Part shown: positions 37,189-47,105 of the stretch, in pieces
Layout of the letters: every line of letters starts with the position of its first letter
How positions within the stretch are numbered: position 1 is the first letter of the stretch
NCBI RefSeq assembly: GCF_011605345.1
Contig: NZ_JAAOXM010000004.1
Coordinates: forward strand, 124,001 to 188,000
Origin: Burkholderia sp. D-99
Lineage (GTDB): Bacteria; Pseudomonadota; Gammaproteobacteria; Burkholderiales; Burkholderiaceae
Reading direction: 5' to 3'
Length of the DNA stretch: 64,000 bases
Notes under the pieces: model-generated
Database searches by the model: none
What the model was told of the DNA's origin: nothing
What the model saw: the letters and a program-made list of their open reading frames with translations, nothing else
Program-made: the position numbers and the translations under genes

Positions 37189-40100
37189 TCAGAACTGGTA
37201 ACCCGCGCCCACCACCGCGCCGAAGTCCGAACGCGTGTTGCCCGTTACCGACGCCTTGACGACCCAGCGGTTGCTTTCCGTCACGTACGAGTACCCGGCG
37301 GCGAAACCCTGCTGGCCGTGATAGTTCGACGTCGCCGCCGATACCATCGAGCGACCCGCGCCCGTCGGTTGCGGCAGGCCGGCCACGGCCATTGCCGATG
37401 CCACGCCGCCGTACATGTCCTTCTTCAGGTCGTTGAACGAGTTGTACACCTGGCCGATGCGCTGGTCGGTGTAGCCCTTCGCCTGCGTCGTTGCGGTCGA
37501 CAGGTTGTCGTTCAGCTGCTGCACGTTCACCGCGTCGGTCGGCGCCGTGCCGGCCGCGACGTTCGTGACCTGGCGCTCGCTGCCCTTCGCACCGACCGAG
37601 AACGAATTGTCGCGATCGGCGACGGAGCCCTGGCCGACCGCCACCGCGTTCTTGCCGGTTGCGGTTGCCGTCGTCCCGATCGAGCCCGCATCGGCACGCG
37701 CGATCCACGTCGTGTTCGCATCGGTCGCCGCCGCGCGGATCTGGTCGTTGGCCGCCGCGTTCTTCAACGCGTTGTTGAACTGGCCCATGTTGACCGCGTC
37801 GTTGTTGTTCACGCCCGCCGCGACACCGGTCAGCACGCGGTCGCCCGCCGTGCCGGAGAAGTTCACGCTGGTGCCGCCGCTGTCCTTCCCGACCGTGATC
37901 GCGCCGTTCGGATCCTGCTGCTGCACGAGGCCGGCCTTGCCGTTCGCGATGTTGGTCACGTTCCCCTGCAGGTTCGTGATGTCGGTCGTGTTCTTCGCGA
38001 CCTGCTGGTTGGTCGCGTAGAGCTGCGAGCCGTTCACCGCATCCGTGCTGGTTGCGCTGAGCGTGCCGGCCTGCACGTTGGTGATGCGCGTGCCACCGGC
38101 GCCGCCGAGGGTGATCGAACTCTTCGAGGCATCGTCGTACTGCACCGCGAGCGCACCCAGCTGGTTGAGGCTCGACTGCACACCCTTCAGCTGCTGTACG
38201 TTCACCGCGTCCGTATCGGCGGTGCCCGCGGCGACGTTCTTCAGCACGACGGCCGCATTCGTGTCACCGCCGACGAGCGATACCGAATTCATCCGGTTGC
38301 CGTTCGCGTCGACGTCGTACTTGACGACGTTCTTCACGGCCTCGCCCGCCTGGTTGGACACCTGCGTGATCTGCTGTTCGAGCGACGTTTTCACGCCAGA
38401 CAACTGGCCGCCGTTCACGGCGTCCGTGCTGCCCGCGGCGACGTTGCCGTCGGCCACGTTCGTCAGCTTCGTCGGTGCCCCGCCGCGTGCCGCGTTGTAG
38501 GCGCCGAGCGTCGGGTCGAACTGCAGCGCGTCCTGCTGCAGCCCGGCGATCGCGGCCGTGTTGCCGGCAATGTTCGTTTCCGCATTGCCGATGCGCGTTT
38601 CGTGATTCTCGAGCGTCGTCGTGTTGCCGATGACGCGGCCGTCGAGATTCGTGAGCGCGTCGCCGACATTGTTGAACGAGCCGCCACCGACTTTATAGGC
38701 CGGCGCGCTGATCGAGCCGTCCGGATTCGCCGTCGCGCCGCCGCCCAGCGCGGCTGCCGTACCGTCGATCGCACGGCGCAGTTGCGCACCGTTCACCGCG
38801 TCGGTGCTGCCGGCCGCGACGTTGCCTTCCGCGACGTTGGTCAGGTGCACCGGGCTCCCGCCGTTGCCCGCGCCGAGCGAAACCTGCTTCTTGCTCGCGT
38901 CGTCGTACTTCACGGCGAGCGCATCGAGCTGGCTCGTGCCGTCCTGGATCGCCGCGTTCAACTGGTCGACGTTGACCGCGTCCGTTCCGTTCTTGCCGGT
39001 CGCGACGTTGCCGATACGTTGCGGGCCGTTGCCGCCGTGGCTCGCATCGTAGGTGCCGAGGTTCGCGTTCCACTGGAGCGCATCTTGCTGGAGCGCCGCG
39101 ATGTTGCCCGTGTTCGTCGTCACCTGGTTGCCGAGCGTCGTCACGTTGTTGCTGACGGTCGTAATCGACTGGTTCAGCGTGTCGGTTGCCTTGCCGAGCT
39201 GGCCGACGTTCACCGCGTCGCTCGCGGCAATGCCGTCCGCCACGTTGTGCAGGCCGACCGGCGACGGTGCGCCCTTGCCGCCGAGCGTCACACCGCTGTG
39301 CGCGTCGTCGTCGTACTGCACGGCGTTTTTCGTCGCGTTGCCGATCTGGTTGTTGATCGACGTGCTCAGGTTGCCCAGCGTCGTGCTGATGTTGTTCGTC
39401 ACGCTCGTGCTGAGCGACGACAGGCCGCCGTTCAGTTGGCCGACGTTCACCGCATCGGTATTCGCGACACCGGCCGCGACATTGTGCAGCGTCGTGCCGT
39501 TCGTGCCGGCGAACGTCACCGAGTCGAACCCGCTCTGGCCGTCGTACTTCACGTTGCGTGTGTCGGCTGCCTGCAGGTTGCTGATGTTGGTGGTCGCGGT
39601 GCTCAGCGACGTGTTGATGCCGGTGACGCTGGTCTGCAGGTTCGTGATGTTCGACGCCGCCGTCGAGATCGACGATTGCAGCGGCGCGATGCTGCCGTTC
39701 AGCTGACCGACGTTCACCGCGTCGGTGTTGGCGACGCCGGCCGCGACGTTGCCGATGCGTTGCGGGCCGTTGCCGCCGTGGCTCGCATCGTACGCACCGA
39801 GGTTCGTGTTCCACAGAAGCGCGTCCTGCTGGAGCGCCGCGATGTTGCCCGTGTTCGTCGTCACCTGGTTGCCGACATTCGTAATCGACTGGTTCAGCGT
39901 GTCGGTTGCCTTGCCGAGCTGGCCGACGTTCACCGCGTCGCTCGCGGCAATGCCGTCCGCCACGTTGTGCAGGCCGATCGGCGACGGCGCACCCTTGCCG
40001 CCGAGCGTCACACCGCTGTGTGCGTCGTCGTCATACTGCACCGCGTTCTTCGTCGCGTCGCCGATCTGGTTGGTGATCGACGTGCTCAGGTTGCCGAGCG

Positions 40101-41523
40101 TCGTGCTGATGTTGTTCGTCACGCTCGTGCTGAGCGACGACAGGCCGCCGTTCAGCTGGCCGACGTTCACCGCATCGGTATTCGCGACACCGGCCGCGAC
40201 ATTGTGCAGCGTCGTGCCGTTCGTGCCGGCGAACGTCACCGAGTCGAACCCGCTCTGGCCATCGTACTTCACGTTGCGTGTGTCGGCTGCCTGCAGGTTG
40301 CTGATATTGGTGGTCGCGGTGCTCAGCGACGTGTTGATGCCGGTGACGCTGGTCTGCAGGTTCGTGATGTTCGACGCTGCCGTCGAGATGGACGTCTGCA
40401 ACGGTGCAATGCTGCCCTTCAGCTGACCGACGTTCACCGCATCGGTATTCGCGACGCCGGCCGCGACGCCGCCGATCGTGGTGCCGTTGCTGCCGTCAAG
40501 CGTGATTGCCGCATGCGAATCGTCGGTGTACTTCACGACGTTCTTCGTCGCCGTCACGATGCTGGTGCTGAGGCTGTTGCCCACGTTGGTCACGCGCTGG
40601 TCGACGTTCGAGATCGTGGTCGACAGCGAGTTGCCGACCGACGTCACGCGCGCGTCGACGTTGGCGATGCTCGTGCTGAGCGTGCCGTTCACGTTCTTCA
40701 GCTGCTGGACGTTGACGGCGTCCGTATCGGCCGCGCCTGCCGCGACGTTCTTGAGCTGGCGCTCGTTGCCGACCGCGCCGAACGACACCGCGCCGCCGAC
40801 CGGTGCGGCCGTACCGCCGAACACCGGCGTGCCGCCGTTGTTCGCGCCGACGCTGCCCGAGCCGATGGCCACCTGGTTGTTGTCGTTCGTCTGCGCGCCC
40901 GCACCGATCGCCACGGATTGCGTGCCGCCGGCCCGCGTCTGCGTCGCCGCGTCGTACGATGCACCGGCCGACACGCCGTCGCTCGACGTCGGGTTCGCGC
41001 CGCCGATCGCCACCGAACGATCGCCGCTTGCCAGCGCCGAGTGGCCGAGTGCGATCGAGCTGGTGCCGCGCGCGTCCGCGACGTTACCGACCGCCATCGA
41101 GAAGTCACCGACTGCGGCCGACTGGCGACCGACGGCGAGCGACGTGTTGCCTTGCGCGACGGCGACCGTGCCGATGGCCGTGGCCGAGTTCGCCAGCGCC
41201 TGCGAGCCGACGCCGATCGCAATCGCACCGCCGCTGCTGGTGCCGCCCTTGCTGCTGGCATTCGACTGGTCACCGATCGCGATCCCGCTGGTGCCGGCCC
41301 GCGCATTCGTACCCATCGTGACATTTGCCGTGCTCACCGCCACGTAACTCCCGCTTTTGGTCGACACGCACAGCGGGTTCGTCCCGTCGATGCACTGGCC
41401 GTTCAGCGCGTTGTCCGGGTTGCCGCGGTCGACGAAATTGTCCGCATGCGCGGCACCCGCGATCAGGACACCTGCGCCTGTGAACATGGCGGCGGCAAGC
41501 GCCGAAATCTGCTTCCTCTTCAT
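37189..41523 (-). CDS. trimeric autotransporter adhesin (YadA/Hia-like)
   Basis: 1444 residues. Signal peptide (1-27, …AGAAHA). The YadA-like head, about 60-230, is built of SxAxG motifs such as AIGVGSQALANSATAIG. A long stalk has many DAVNVGQL-type necks joined by helical Ser/Thr/Asn-rich segments. The C-terminal YadA anchor runs from about 1370 to 1444 (GMASAMAVAGLPQP-like GGVASAMAVAGLPQP, ending VVGAGYQF) and inserts as a trimer in the outer membrane. It would mediate adhesion, aggregation or serum resistance. The stalk has a 720-bp internal duplication. The ribosome site GGAG lies nine bases from ATG 41523. Only one frame is real here; the plus-strand ORFs are shadows. Confidence 0.96.
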   Translation of the reverse strand: MKRKQISALAAAMFTGAGVLIAGAAHADNFVDRGNPDNALNGQCIDGTNPLCVSTKSGSYVAVSTANVTMGTNARAGTSGIAIGDQSNASSKGGTSSGGAIAIGVGSQALANSATAIGTVAVAQGNTSLAVGRQSAAVGDFSMAVGNVADARGTSSIALGHSALASGDRSVAIGGANPTSSDGVSAGASYDAATQTRAGGTQSVAIGAGAQTNDNNQVAIGSGSVGANNGGTPVFGGTAAPVGGAVSFGAVGNERQLKNVAAGAADTDAVNVQQLKNVNGTLSTSIANVDARVTSVGNSLSTTISNVDQRVTNVGNSLSTSIVTATKNVVKYTDDSHAAITLDGSNGTTIGGVAAGVANTDAVNVGQLKGSIAPLQTSISTAASNITNLQTSVTGINTSLSTATTNISNLQAADTRNVKYDGQSGFDSVTFAGTNGTTLHNVAAGVANTDAVNVGQLNGGLSSLSTSVTNNISTTLGNLSTSITNQIGDATKNAVQYDDDAHSGVTLGGKGAPSPIGLHNVADGIAASDAVNVGQLGKATDTLNQSITNVGNQVTTNTGNIAALQQDALLWNTNLGAYDASHGGNGPQRIGNVAAGVANTDAVNVGQLNGSIAPLQSSISTAASNITNLQTSVTGINTSLSTATTNISNLQAADTRNVKYDGQSGFDSVTFAGTNGTTLHNVAAGVANTDAVNVGQLNGGLSSLSTSVTNNISTTLGNLSTSINNQIGNATKNAVQYDDDAHSGVTLGGKGAPSPVGLHNVADGIAASDAVNVGQLGKATDTLNQSITTVSNNVTTLGNQVTTNTGNIAALQQDALQWNANLGTYDASHGGNGPQRIGNVATGKNGTDAVNVDQLNAAIQDGTSQLDALAVKYDDASKKQVSLGAGNGGSPVHLTNVAEGNVAAGSTDAVNGAQLRRAIDGTAAALGGGATANPDGSISAPAYKVGGGSFNNVGDALTNLDGRVIGNTTTLENHETRIGNAETNIAGNTAAIAGLQQDALQFDPTLGAYNAARGGAPTKLTNVADGNVAAGSTDAVNGGQLSGVKTSLEQQITQVSNQAGEAVKNVVKYDVDANGNRMNSVSLVGGDTNAAVVLKNVAAGTADTDAVNVQQLKGVQSSLNQLGALAVQYDDASKSSITLGGAGGTRITNVQAGTLSATSTDAVNGSQLYATNQQVAKNTTDITNLQGNVTNIANGKAGLVQQQDPNGAITVGKDSGGTSVNFSGTAGDRVLTGVAAGVNNNDAVNMGQFNNALKNAAANDQIRAAATDANTTWIARADAGSIGTTATATGKNAVAVGQGSVADRDNSFSVGAKGSERQVTNVAAGTAPTDAVNVQQLNDNLSTATTQAKGYTDQRIGQVYNSFNDLKKDMYGGVASAMAVAGLPQPTGAGRSMVSAATSNYHGQQGFAAGYSYVTESNRWVVKASVTGNTRSDFGAVVGAGYQF
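39001..40440. repeat. two ~720-bp tandem copies within the adhesin stalk
   Basis: Copies at about 39001-39720 and 39741-40440 are nearly identical when offset by 720 bases, differing by scattered substitutions and one 21-base insertion near 39120-39160. Each encodes a module of about 240 residues with the same order of necks (…KYDGQSGFDSVTFAGTNGTT… …DDDAHSGVTLGGKGAPSP…). It lengthens the stalk in frame. Confidence 0.9.
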
Positions 41524-41592
41524 GGTCTTCTGCTCCGTTTTGTAGCGTTAGGTTTGAATACGGACTACTTATCTTTATTGAAGGCTTCAGCT

Positions 41593-41616
41593 GCGATTGC
41601 GATTACGATTGCGACT
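41593..41616. repeat. hexamer tandem repeat upstream of the adhesin gene
   Basis: Four adjacent hexamers (tgcgat, tgcgat, tacgat, tgcgac) 70-93 bases upstream of the adhesin ATG, in the likely promoter or leader. Short repeats here could vary expression by slippage, but two units already differ. Confidence 0.6.
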
Positions 41617-41776
41617 TCAGTGCGGAACCCGATGCCAATGCCCGGCCTGAGCGTGCCGAAGGCGACACGCAGCGTCCGCCCGTAACAACGGGACGTTCGA
41701 AAGCCCGGGCACGCCGTTCGTGTTACGGCCCGTTCCGTTAATTCGAGTAATGCATTAGGAATGCATATCGTTTGAT

Positions 41777-41794
41777 ATGGGCGAACTCGCCCAT
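41777..41794. promoter_or_regulatory. 18-bp perfect palindrome upstream of the adhesin gene
   Basis: ATGGGCGA-AC-TCGCCCAT, about 255 bases before the adhesin ATG. Just upstream is ATGCAT-TAGGA-ATGCAT (41750-41766). Either could be a regulator site. The remaining sequence to 42663 is A+T rich (notably 42040-42110) with no supportable gene. Confidence 0.35.
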
Positions 41795-42663
41795 CGACTG
41801 AATCCGGAGATTCAGCTCGCCGTTATGGTCACCCCTGATTTGATGTCGCGCAGACCGCGACCAACCCCGCTTCTTTTATTTCATCCACGGCAACCGGATT
41901 TTCGCGTGAGCGATACGGGCATGCGTCCGGATGCGCATCAACTGATGCGCCGGATCCGAATCGCACAACGTCCGTCACAACCCGCCGTGCCTTGTGTTGC
42001 TCTGTGTAACCCTGCACTCAAAGTTCGGACGAATTATGAGACACGATCTAAAATTATTGAAGGTGACATTCTTTATAGATTGTAAAATCCATTACATTCA
42101 ACGGGTTACGTTAAAAACGCGCATCTCGCAAACGATTTCGCGCCGCCGAAATTAATCCAGATGTTTTGTCGGGCGGACAAATTCTTTGCCGTGGCGGATT
42201 AAAGATAAATACCGGCAAACGATTTCGGCAGAAAAATCGCCGAGCCGCACGATCGCACGCGGCGGTACAAATGAAAATGGCGGAAATGGACAGGCACCAG
42301 GGTGCCACACCGCAAATGCAAATCACAATACACGATGAAGAGTCCGAAAAGCGGAATGACGCGAATAGTGCTAATGCGTCTGGCAAGAATCGAAATATGC
42401 CCCTACAATTCGGCTCGCATCGATACCGGCAGCCGTACACTTTTCAGCGGGCAACGACGGCAATGCGCCGCGTCTTTACCGGATCGGTGATCAAAACAGG
42501 CAGTGCCGGGTATTACGCCGACCGGTTGTCTGTCGCGTAGTTTGGTGAAATCCGAATATCGACGCGCTTGTGCGTCGCCATAGCGCGGCTTCCGACGATT
42601 ATTCCGTACCGGGCCGGCCACCCGCAGGAACGCAGCCAGCAGCCATTCCAGAACAGGTGCACG

Positions 42664-43470
42664 ATGTCTCCATCGATCTCCGCATTGGGCGACGCCCATA
42701 TCCTGATCGTCGACGATCAACCCGACCAGCTTCGCTTGCTGATCGACATCCTGCGCAGCACCGGGTGCCGGATCAGCATTGCGTCCGACGGACAGCAAGC
42801 GTGCCAGCGCGCGCAGGCGCTCATGCCCGACCTGATCCTGATGGATGTCCGGATGCCGCGCATGGACGGCTTCACCGCGTGCCGGCTGCTTGCCGCCGAT
42901 CCGCTGACGTGCGCGATCCCGGTCATCTTCCTGACCGTGGCCGGCGCGTTGCACGAACGGCTCGAGGGGTTCGATATCGGTTGCGTCGACTATGTGGTGA
43001 AGCCGTTCGAGCCGGCCGAAGTGCTCGCGCGGATCCGGGTGCAGCTCAGGCGGGCGAAGCGCGATCGGCCCGTCGACACGGAAAGCCCGTTCGTGGCCGG
43101 CAAGGACGACGACATCATCGTGCGTGCGGCCATCCGCCACCTGGCACGGACGCTGAACGATCCGCCGACGGTGGAACAACTGGCACGCGCGGTCGGCACG
43201 CATGAAAAGCGGCTGTCACGTGCGTTTCGCGACAATCTCGGCCAGACGGTGTTCGAGTATCTGCGGCACGAGCGACTGCGGATCGCGCAGGATCTGCTGG
43301 ATTCGACGTCGCTCAGCATTGCAAGCATCGCTAAGGAAATCGGTTTTTCCACGCCGGCGAATTTCGCGACCGCATTCCGCGAACGTTTCGGCCTCACGCC
43401 GACCGAGTGGCGGCGTCAGCGCCACGCCGGCGAACGTGCCGCACGTCGGGAGCCGCAGCGCGGCGCGTAA
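42664..43470 (+). CDS. response regulator with AraC-type DNA-binding output
   Basis: 268 residues. The receiver domain runs 12-130 with the acidic pair in ILIVDDQPD, phospho-acceptor Asp61 (LILMDVRMPRMDG), Thr91 and Lys113 (VVKPFEP). An AraC HTH pair follows (PPTVEQLARAVGTHEKRLSR; ISIASIAKEIGFST-like SIASIAKEIGFSTPANF). No histidine kinase is adjacent. The ATG at 42664 has AGGTG five bases upstream; an in-frame GTG/ATG extension from 42568 lacks support. It is convergent with the TonB receptor gene and may control it, as AraC regulators of siderophore receptors do. Confidence 0.9.
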   Translation: MSPSISALGDAHILIVDDQPDQLRLLIDILRSTGCRISIASDGQQACQRAQALMPDLILMDVRMPRMDGFTACRLLAADPLTCAIPVIFLTVAGALHERLEGFDIGCVDYVVKPFEPAEVLARIRVQLRRAKRDRPVDTESPFVAGKDDDIIVRAAIRHLARTLNDPPTVEQLARAVGTHEKRLSRAFRDNLGQTVFEYLRHERLRIAQDLLDSTSLSIASIAKEIGFSTPANFATAFRERFGLTPTEWRRQRHAGERAARREPQRGA

Positions 43471-43492
43471 CGCGCGTTCCGCGCATTCGCGA

Positions 43493-45685
43493 TCACCAGT
43501 TGTATTTCGCGCTGGCCAGCACGGTCCGCTCGTTGCCGAACACGCACACGGTGTACGACTGGCAGCCGCTGACATAACGCCGGTCGAACAGGTTCGCGAC
43601 GTTCAGCGCGAACCGCCAGTGCGGCATCTCGTAGTGCAGCGCGACGTCGACCAGCGTCACGCTCGGCACGGTCAGCGAGTTGTCGGGTGCGCCGGCCGAC
43701 GCGCTCTGGTAGCGCACGCCGCCGCCGAACCCGAGACCCGACAGCGCGCCCGTGCGCCAGGTCCAGTCGGCCCACATCGACGCCATCTGCCGCGGCAGCG
43801 GCACGGCCACCGGCCAGTTGTTCAGCGACGCGTCGTTCGCCTGCACGTTCTTGACGTCCTGATAGACATACGACGCGACGACCGACAACTCGCGCGTGAC
43901 CTTGCCGACCGCGCTCAGCTCGATCCCGCGCGAGCGCACCTTGCCGGTCTGCACGGACGTCGTGCCGGTCGAATCGAGATTGACCGGCGTCGGCGTGACG
44001 ACGTTGGTCTGGTCGATCTGGTAGACGGCCGCACTCAGCATGAGGTTCCTGCCGGGCGGCTGCCAGCGCAACCCGGCTTCCGTCTGCGTGCCGCGGGTCG
44101 GCTTCGGCAGGCCGCCGCCATACAGGCGCACGCCGATGACGGGGTCGAACGACGTCGAATAGCTGACGTACGGCGACAGCCCGGCGTCGCCCTGATAGGT
44201 GAGCCCGACCCGCCCGGAGAAGGCACTGACGTCCTGCTGCGCCTGCGTGCCGGCCGTCCGGTCGTCGAACCGCGCATTGACGAAATCCTCGCGGCCGCCG
44301 AGCGTCAGCGTCCAGCGCTGCCAGCGGATCTGGTCCTGCGCGTACACGCCGAACGTGTTCATCGCCGTGTACTGGTCGACGTGGCCGAGCGACGTCGGGC
44401 CGGAGAAAATCGCGTCCGTGACGGGCCGGTACACGGGGTGATACAGGTTGAGCGACGGCGCCAGCGCGAGCCATACGCTGTTGGTCGTCGTCTGCCGGTC
44501 GTATTGCACGCCGAGCAGCAGCGTATGGTCGAGCGGCCCCGTGCCGAAGCGCGCCTGCGCGTGGTTGTCGATATCGAGCCGGCTGTAGTTGAGCTGGAAC
44601 AGCCCCGCGAATCGCATCATGTTGGTGGTGCTGCGAGGCGTGAAGCCGTTGCCGAACACCGTCGCGTCGTCGAGCGACAGGTGCGACCAGCGCACGTCCT
44701 GGTGCAGCGACCAGATCGCATTCACGCGGTGCTCCAGCGCGTAACCGAGCGACCACTGCTTCTTCCGGTAGTCGTTGAACCCGGGGTCACCCATGTAGAG
44801 ATCCTGCGACAGGCGCCCGTTCGGGTTCGGCAACACCGTGCCCGACGCGGGCAGGAAGTTCGACGAGATATCGCCGCTGTCCTGCAGGAACGTCGCCGAG
44901 AGCGTCAGCGACGTGTCGGCGTTCGGCCGCCAGCGGAACGACGGCGCCAGCGCGACACGCCGGTCGCCGTTCGGGCCGGTGACCGCGTTGCCGTCGCGCG
45001 CCACACCGACGAAGCGATACGCATAGCGGCCGTCCGGGTCGAGCGCATCGCCGACATCGACCATGAATTGCTTGCGCGCGTCATTGCCGATCTCCACGCC
45101 GGCTTCACGGACGCGCTCGCCGTCGGCGAGCTTCGTGTGCGCGTCGACGATCGCGCCGGGCTCGCCCGCGCCGTACAGCACCGACGTCGGCCCGCGCAGC
45201 ACCGCGATCGAATCGATCGTGTACGGGTCGACGCGCCAGTTCGCGATGACGGCCGTATTCGGCGCGGCCACGCCGTCGACATACAGCGTCGGCGTGAAGC
45301 CGCGCAGCGCCGCATACCAGTCGGTGCGGCTGTCGGCACCGAACGTCGCGAATCCCGGCACGTAGCGCAGCGCCTGATTCAGATCGGTCGCGCCGGTCAT
45401 CTCGATCTGCTGCGCAGTCACGAGATTGATCGTTTGCGGAACTTCGGCCACCGGTGTGTCGGTCTTCGTGCCGGCCGTCGTGCGCAACCCGACGAGCCCG
45501 CTCGACAAGCCGTCGGCCTTCCCCGTCACGTCGATTGCCGGCAGCACGGCCGCCGCCGCGCCGGCCAGCGGCGCCGCTGCCGCACCCGATGCCTGCGCGT
45601 GCGCGCCGCCCGCTGCCGCCACGTACAACGCGCTGCCGGCTGCGATCGCCATTGCGCGTCGCGCCGCACCTGTCTCCGTTACCAT
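43493..45685 (-). CDS. TonB-dependent siderophore receptor
   Basis: 730 residues. Signal peptide (1-30, …GGAHAQ), a plug domain with TonB-dependent receptor motifs (VPQTINLVTAQQIEMTGATD; DSIAVLRGPTSVLYGAGEPG), then a 22-strand barrel ending VLASAKYNW with a terminal aromatic residue. The plug resembles the FhuA/FoxA ferric-hydroxamate class. It carries a ferric siderophore across the outer membrane with TonB energy. No N-terminal signalling domain for a FecI/FecR system is seen, and no obvious Fur box was found upstream by eye. Confidence 0.93.
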   Translation of the reverse strand: MVTETGAARRAMAIAAGSALYVAAAGGAHAQASGAAAAPLAGAAAAVLPAIDVTGKADGLSSGLVGLRTTAGTKTDTPVAEVPQTINLVTAQQIEMTGATDLNQALRYVPGFATFGADSRTDWYAALRGFTPTLYVDGVAAPNTAVIANWRVDPYTIDSIAVLRGPTSVLYGAGEPGAIVDAHTKLADGERVREAGVEIGNDARKQFMVDVGDALDPDGRYAYRFVGVARDGNAVTGPNGDRRVALAPSFRWRPNADTSLTLSATFLQDSGDISSNFLPASGTVLPNPNGRLSQDLYMGDPGFNDYRKKQWSLGYALEHRVNAIWSLHQDVRWSHLSLDDATVFGNGFTPRSTTNMMRFAGLFQLNYSRLDIDNHAQARFGTGPLDHTLLLGVQYDRQTTTNSVWLALAPSLNLYHPVYRPVTDAIFSGPTSLGHVDQYTAMNTFGVYAQDQIRWQRWTLTLGGREDFVNARFDDRTAGTQAQQDVSAFSGRVGLTYQGDAGLSPYVSYSTSFDPVIGVRLYGGGLPKPTRGTQTEAGLRWQPPGRNLMLSAAVYQIDQTNVVTPTPVNLDSTGTTSVQTGKVRSRGIELSAVGKVTRELSVVASYVYQDVKNVQANDASLNNWPVAVPLPRQMASMWADWTWRTGALSGLGFGGGVRYQSASAGAPDNSLTVPSVTLVDVALHYEMPHWRFALNVANLFDRRYVSGCQSYTVCVFGNERTVLASAKYNW

Positions 45686-46148
45686 CGTTCCATGCTCCGT
45701 CGTGCTGGCGGCCGATTCGGCCCGATCGCGGCGCGACGCACCGCCGGCGTCCGCCCTGTGTTGTCATGCTTGCGATGCTGGTTGCGCGCGAGTCGGCATG
45801 CTCTGGCCAATGGCGTCGTTCGCGAGCGCAGCGATCATACCGGGCGAACGGAACGCAGTCTTTAAAAAAGTGCGCCGGCGCTCGGCGCATGGAAGGCGGG
45901 GCCGGCCCGGGATCGATCCGTGCCGTTGCCGCTGGGAAAGGCAGGTGAAAGACGGGGGCGCTAGACTGCGTGCGCCCCGCGAGCGACCGTGTACTGCCTG
46001 GCCCTGCGCGCATCACCAGGCTTCGCCAGGCATTGCCTCGCTTTGCCGAGTTTTACCAAGCACGCACGTCCAGAGTCGCGATGTTGTCGGCCCCGGGGTC
46101 GGCTTCCGTGTTTGCCACGCCATCGTCACCGTCACCACCGAGGACCGT
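45686..46148. other. divergent intergenic region, receptor and lyase-like genes
   Basis: About 460 bases between two divergent starts. It includes a short A+T island (ctttaaaaaa at about 45860) that could be part of a promoter. No gene or named operator can be supported. Confidence 0.4.
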
Positions 46149-47105
46149 ATGCGCCGCATGTCGACTCGATCGCTGTTCATCACGCTGCTCGCCGCGGGCG
46201 CACTCTTCGGCGCCGTGCCGCCGGCTCGCGCCTGCGACATACCGGCGGCCGTCACGACGATCGATCCGCCCGGCTACTATGACGACGCCGCCGGCTATGC
46301 GCGCGGCGTGAAGCCGATGCGCGATTTCATCGCCCGCCTCAATGCGTCGGCGGACCACGGCGACTGGTCGTGCGTGGCGAGCCTGCTGGAAAGCTGGGCG
46401 CGCGCCGATGCGCTGATGGGCCGGATCTCCGGTTATCAGGGGTACTACGAGCGTTCGTGGGCCGGTACCGACTTCGCGATGGTGATCCTGCGCATGCCGC
46501 GCGACGTGCGCGAAACGAACCGCGCGCGGTTCGACGCGATCGATCCGTGGCTCGAACGCATCGCGATCGCCACCCGCGATGCGGAGGCGATCAACCATTT
46601 GCACAACAACCTCGTGTACTGGGCCGGGCTCGACCTGATCGCCATCGGCACCGTGACCGGCAACACGAGCCTCGTCGACTCGGGGCTGCTGCGGGTTCGC
46701 GAAGGCATCCGCGACATCGGCCCCGACGGTTCGCTCGCACGCGAAGTCAGGCGCGGCAACCGCGCGCTGCACTATCACACGTTCGCGCTGCTCCCGCTCG
46801 TGTTCGCGGCGGAACTCGTGCAGCGGCGCCATATCGATCTCTATCGTGAAAACGACGGCGCGATCGGCCGCCTGGCGAACCTCGTCATCGATGCCGTCGA
46901 CCATCCCGCGAGCTTCACGGCCATCACGCCGGTCAAGCAGGACCTGTTTCCGTGGACGTTGCGCGATGAACTGAGCTGGGTCGAGCCGTACTACGCGCGC
47001 TTTCATGACGCTCGCCTGCCCGCGATCATCGCGCCGCGCCGCCCGTTTACCGAATGGCGGCTCGGCGGGAATGTGACGGCAGCCTGGGGCGTGCCGCTGC
47101 CGTAG
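46149..47105 (+). CDS. alginate lyase-family (PL5-like) periplasmic protein with atypical catalytic motif
   Basis: 318 residues. Signal peptide (1-28), then an alpha/alpha-barrel-like domain with family landmarks: HNNLVYWAGLDLIAIGTVTG (152-171) and NRALHYHTFALLPLVFAAEL. In AlgL the equivalent motif is NNHSYW with a catalytic histidine; here the His is Leu (NNL). The Tyr/His pair in ALHYHTFAL is kept. The protein may be inactive as a lyase, act on another polyuronate, or serve in polysaccharide handling. It starts at ATG 46149, or 46158. Confidence 0.8.
   Translation: MRRMSTRSLFITLLAAGALFGAVPPARACDIPAAVTTIDPPGYYDDAAGYARGVKPMRDFIARLNASADHGDWSCVASLLESWARADALMGRISGYQGYYERSWAGTDFAMVILRMPRDVRETNRARFDAIDPWLERIAIATRDAEAINHLHNNLVYWAGLDLIAIGTVTGNTSLVDSGLLRVREGIRDIGPDGSLAREVRRGNRALHYHTFALLPLVFAAELVQRRHIDLYRENDGAIGRLANLVIDAVDHPASFTAITPVKQDLFPWTLRDELSWVEPYYARFHDARLPAIIAPRRPFTEWRLGGNVTAAWGVPLP

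Noticed and set aside
39001..40440. Treating the repeats as a CRISPR array or IS
   Set aside because: The repeats are about 720 bp, in frame, and encode adhesin stalk modules.
36880..41685. A 1601-codon plus-strand open frame antisense to the adhesin
   Set aside because: It mirrors the repetitive GC-rich adhesin on the other strand, is Arg/Val/His-rich without any domain, and the minus frame has signal peptide, heads, necks and anchor.
42166..42540. A 124-codon plus-strand frame upstream of the response regulator
   Set aside because: Basic composition, no ribosome site and no recognisable domain in A+T-rich intergenic DNA.
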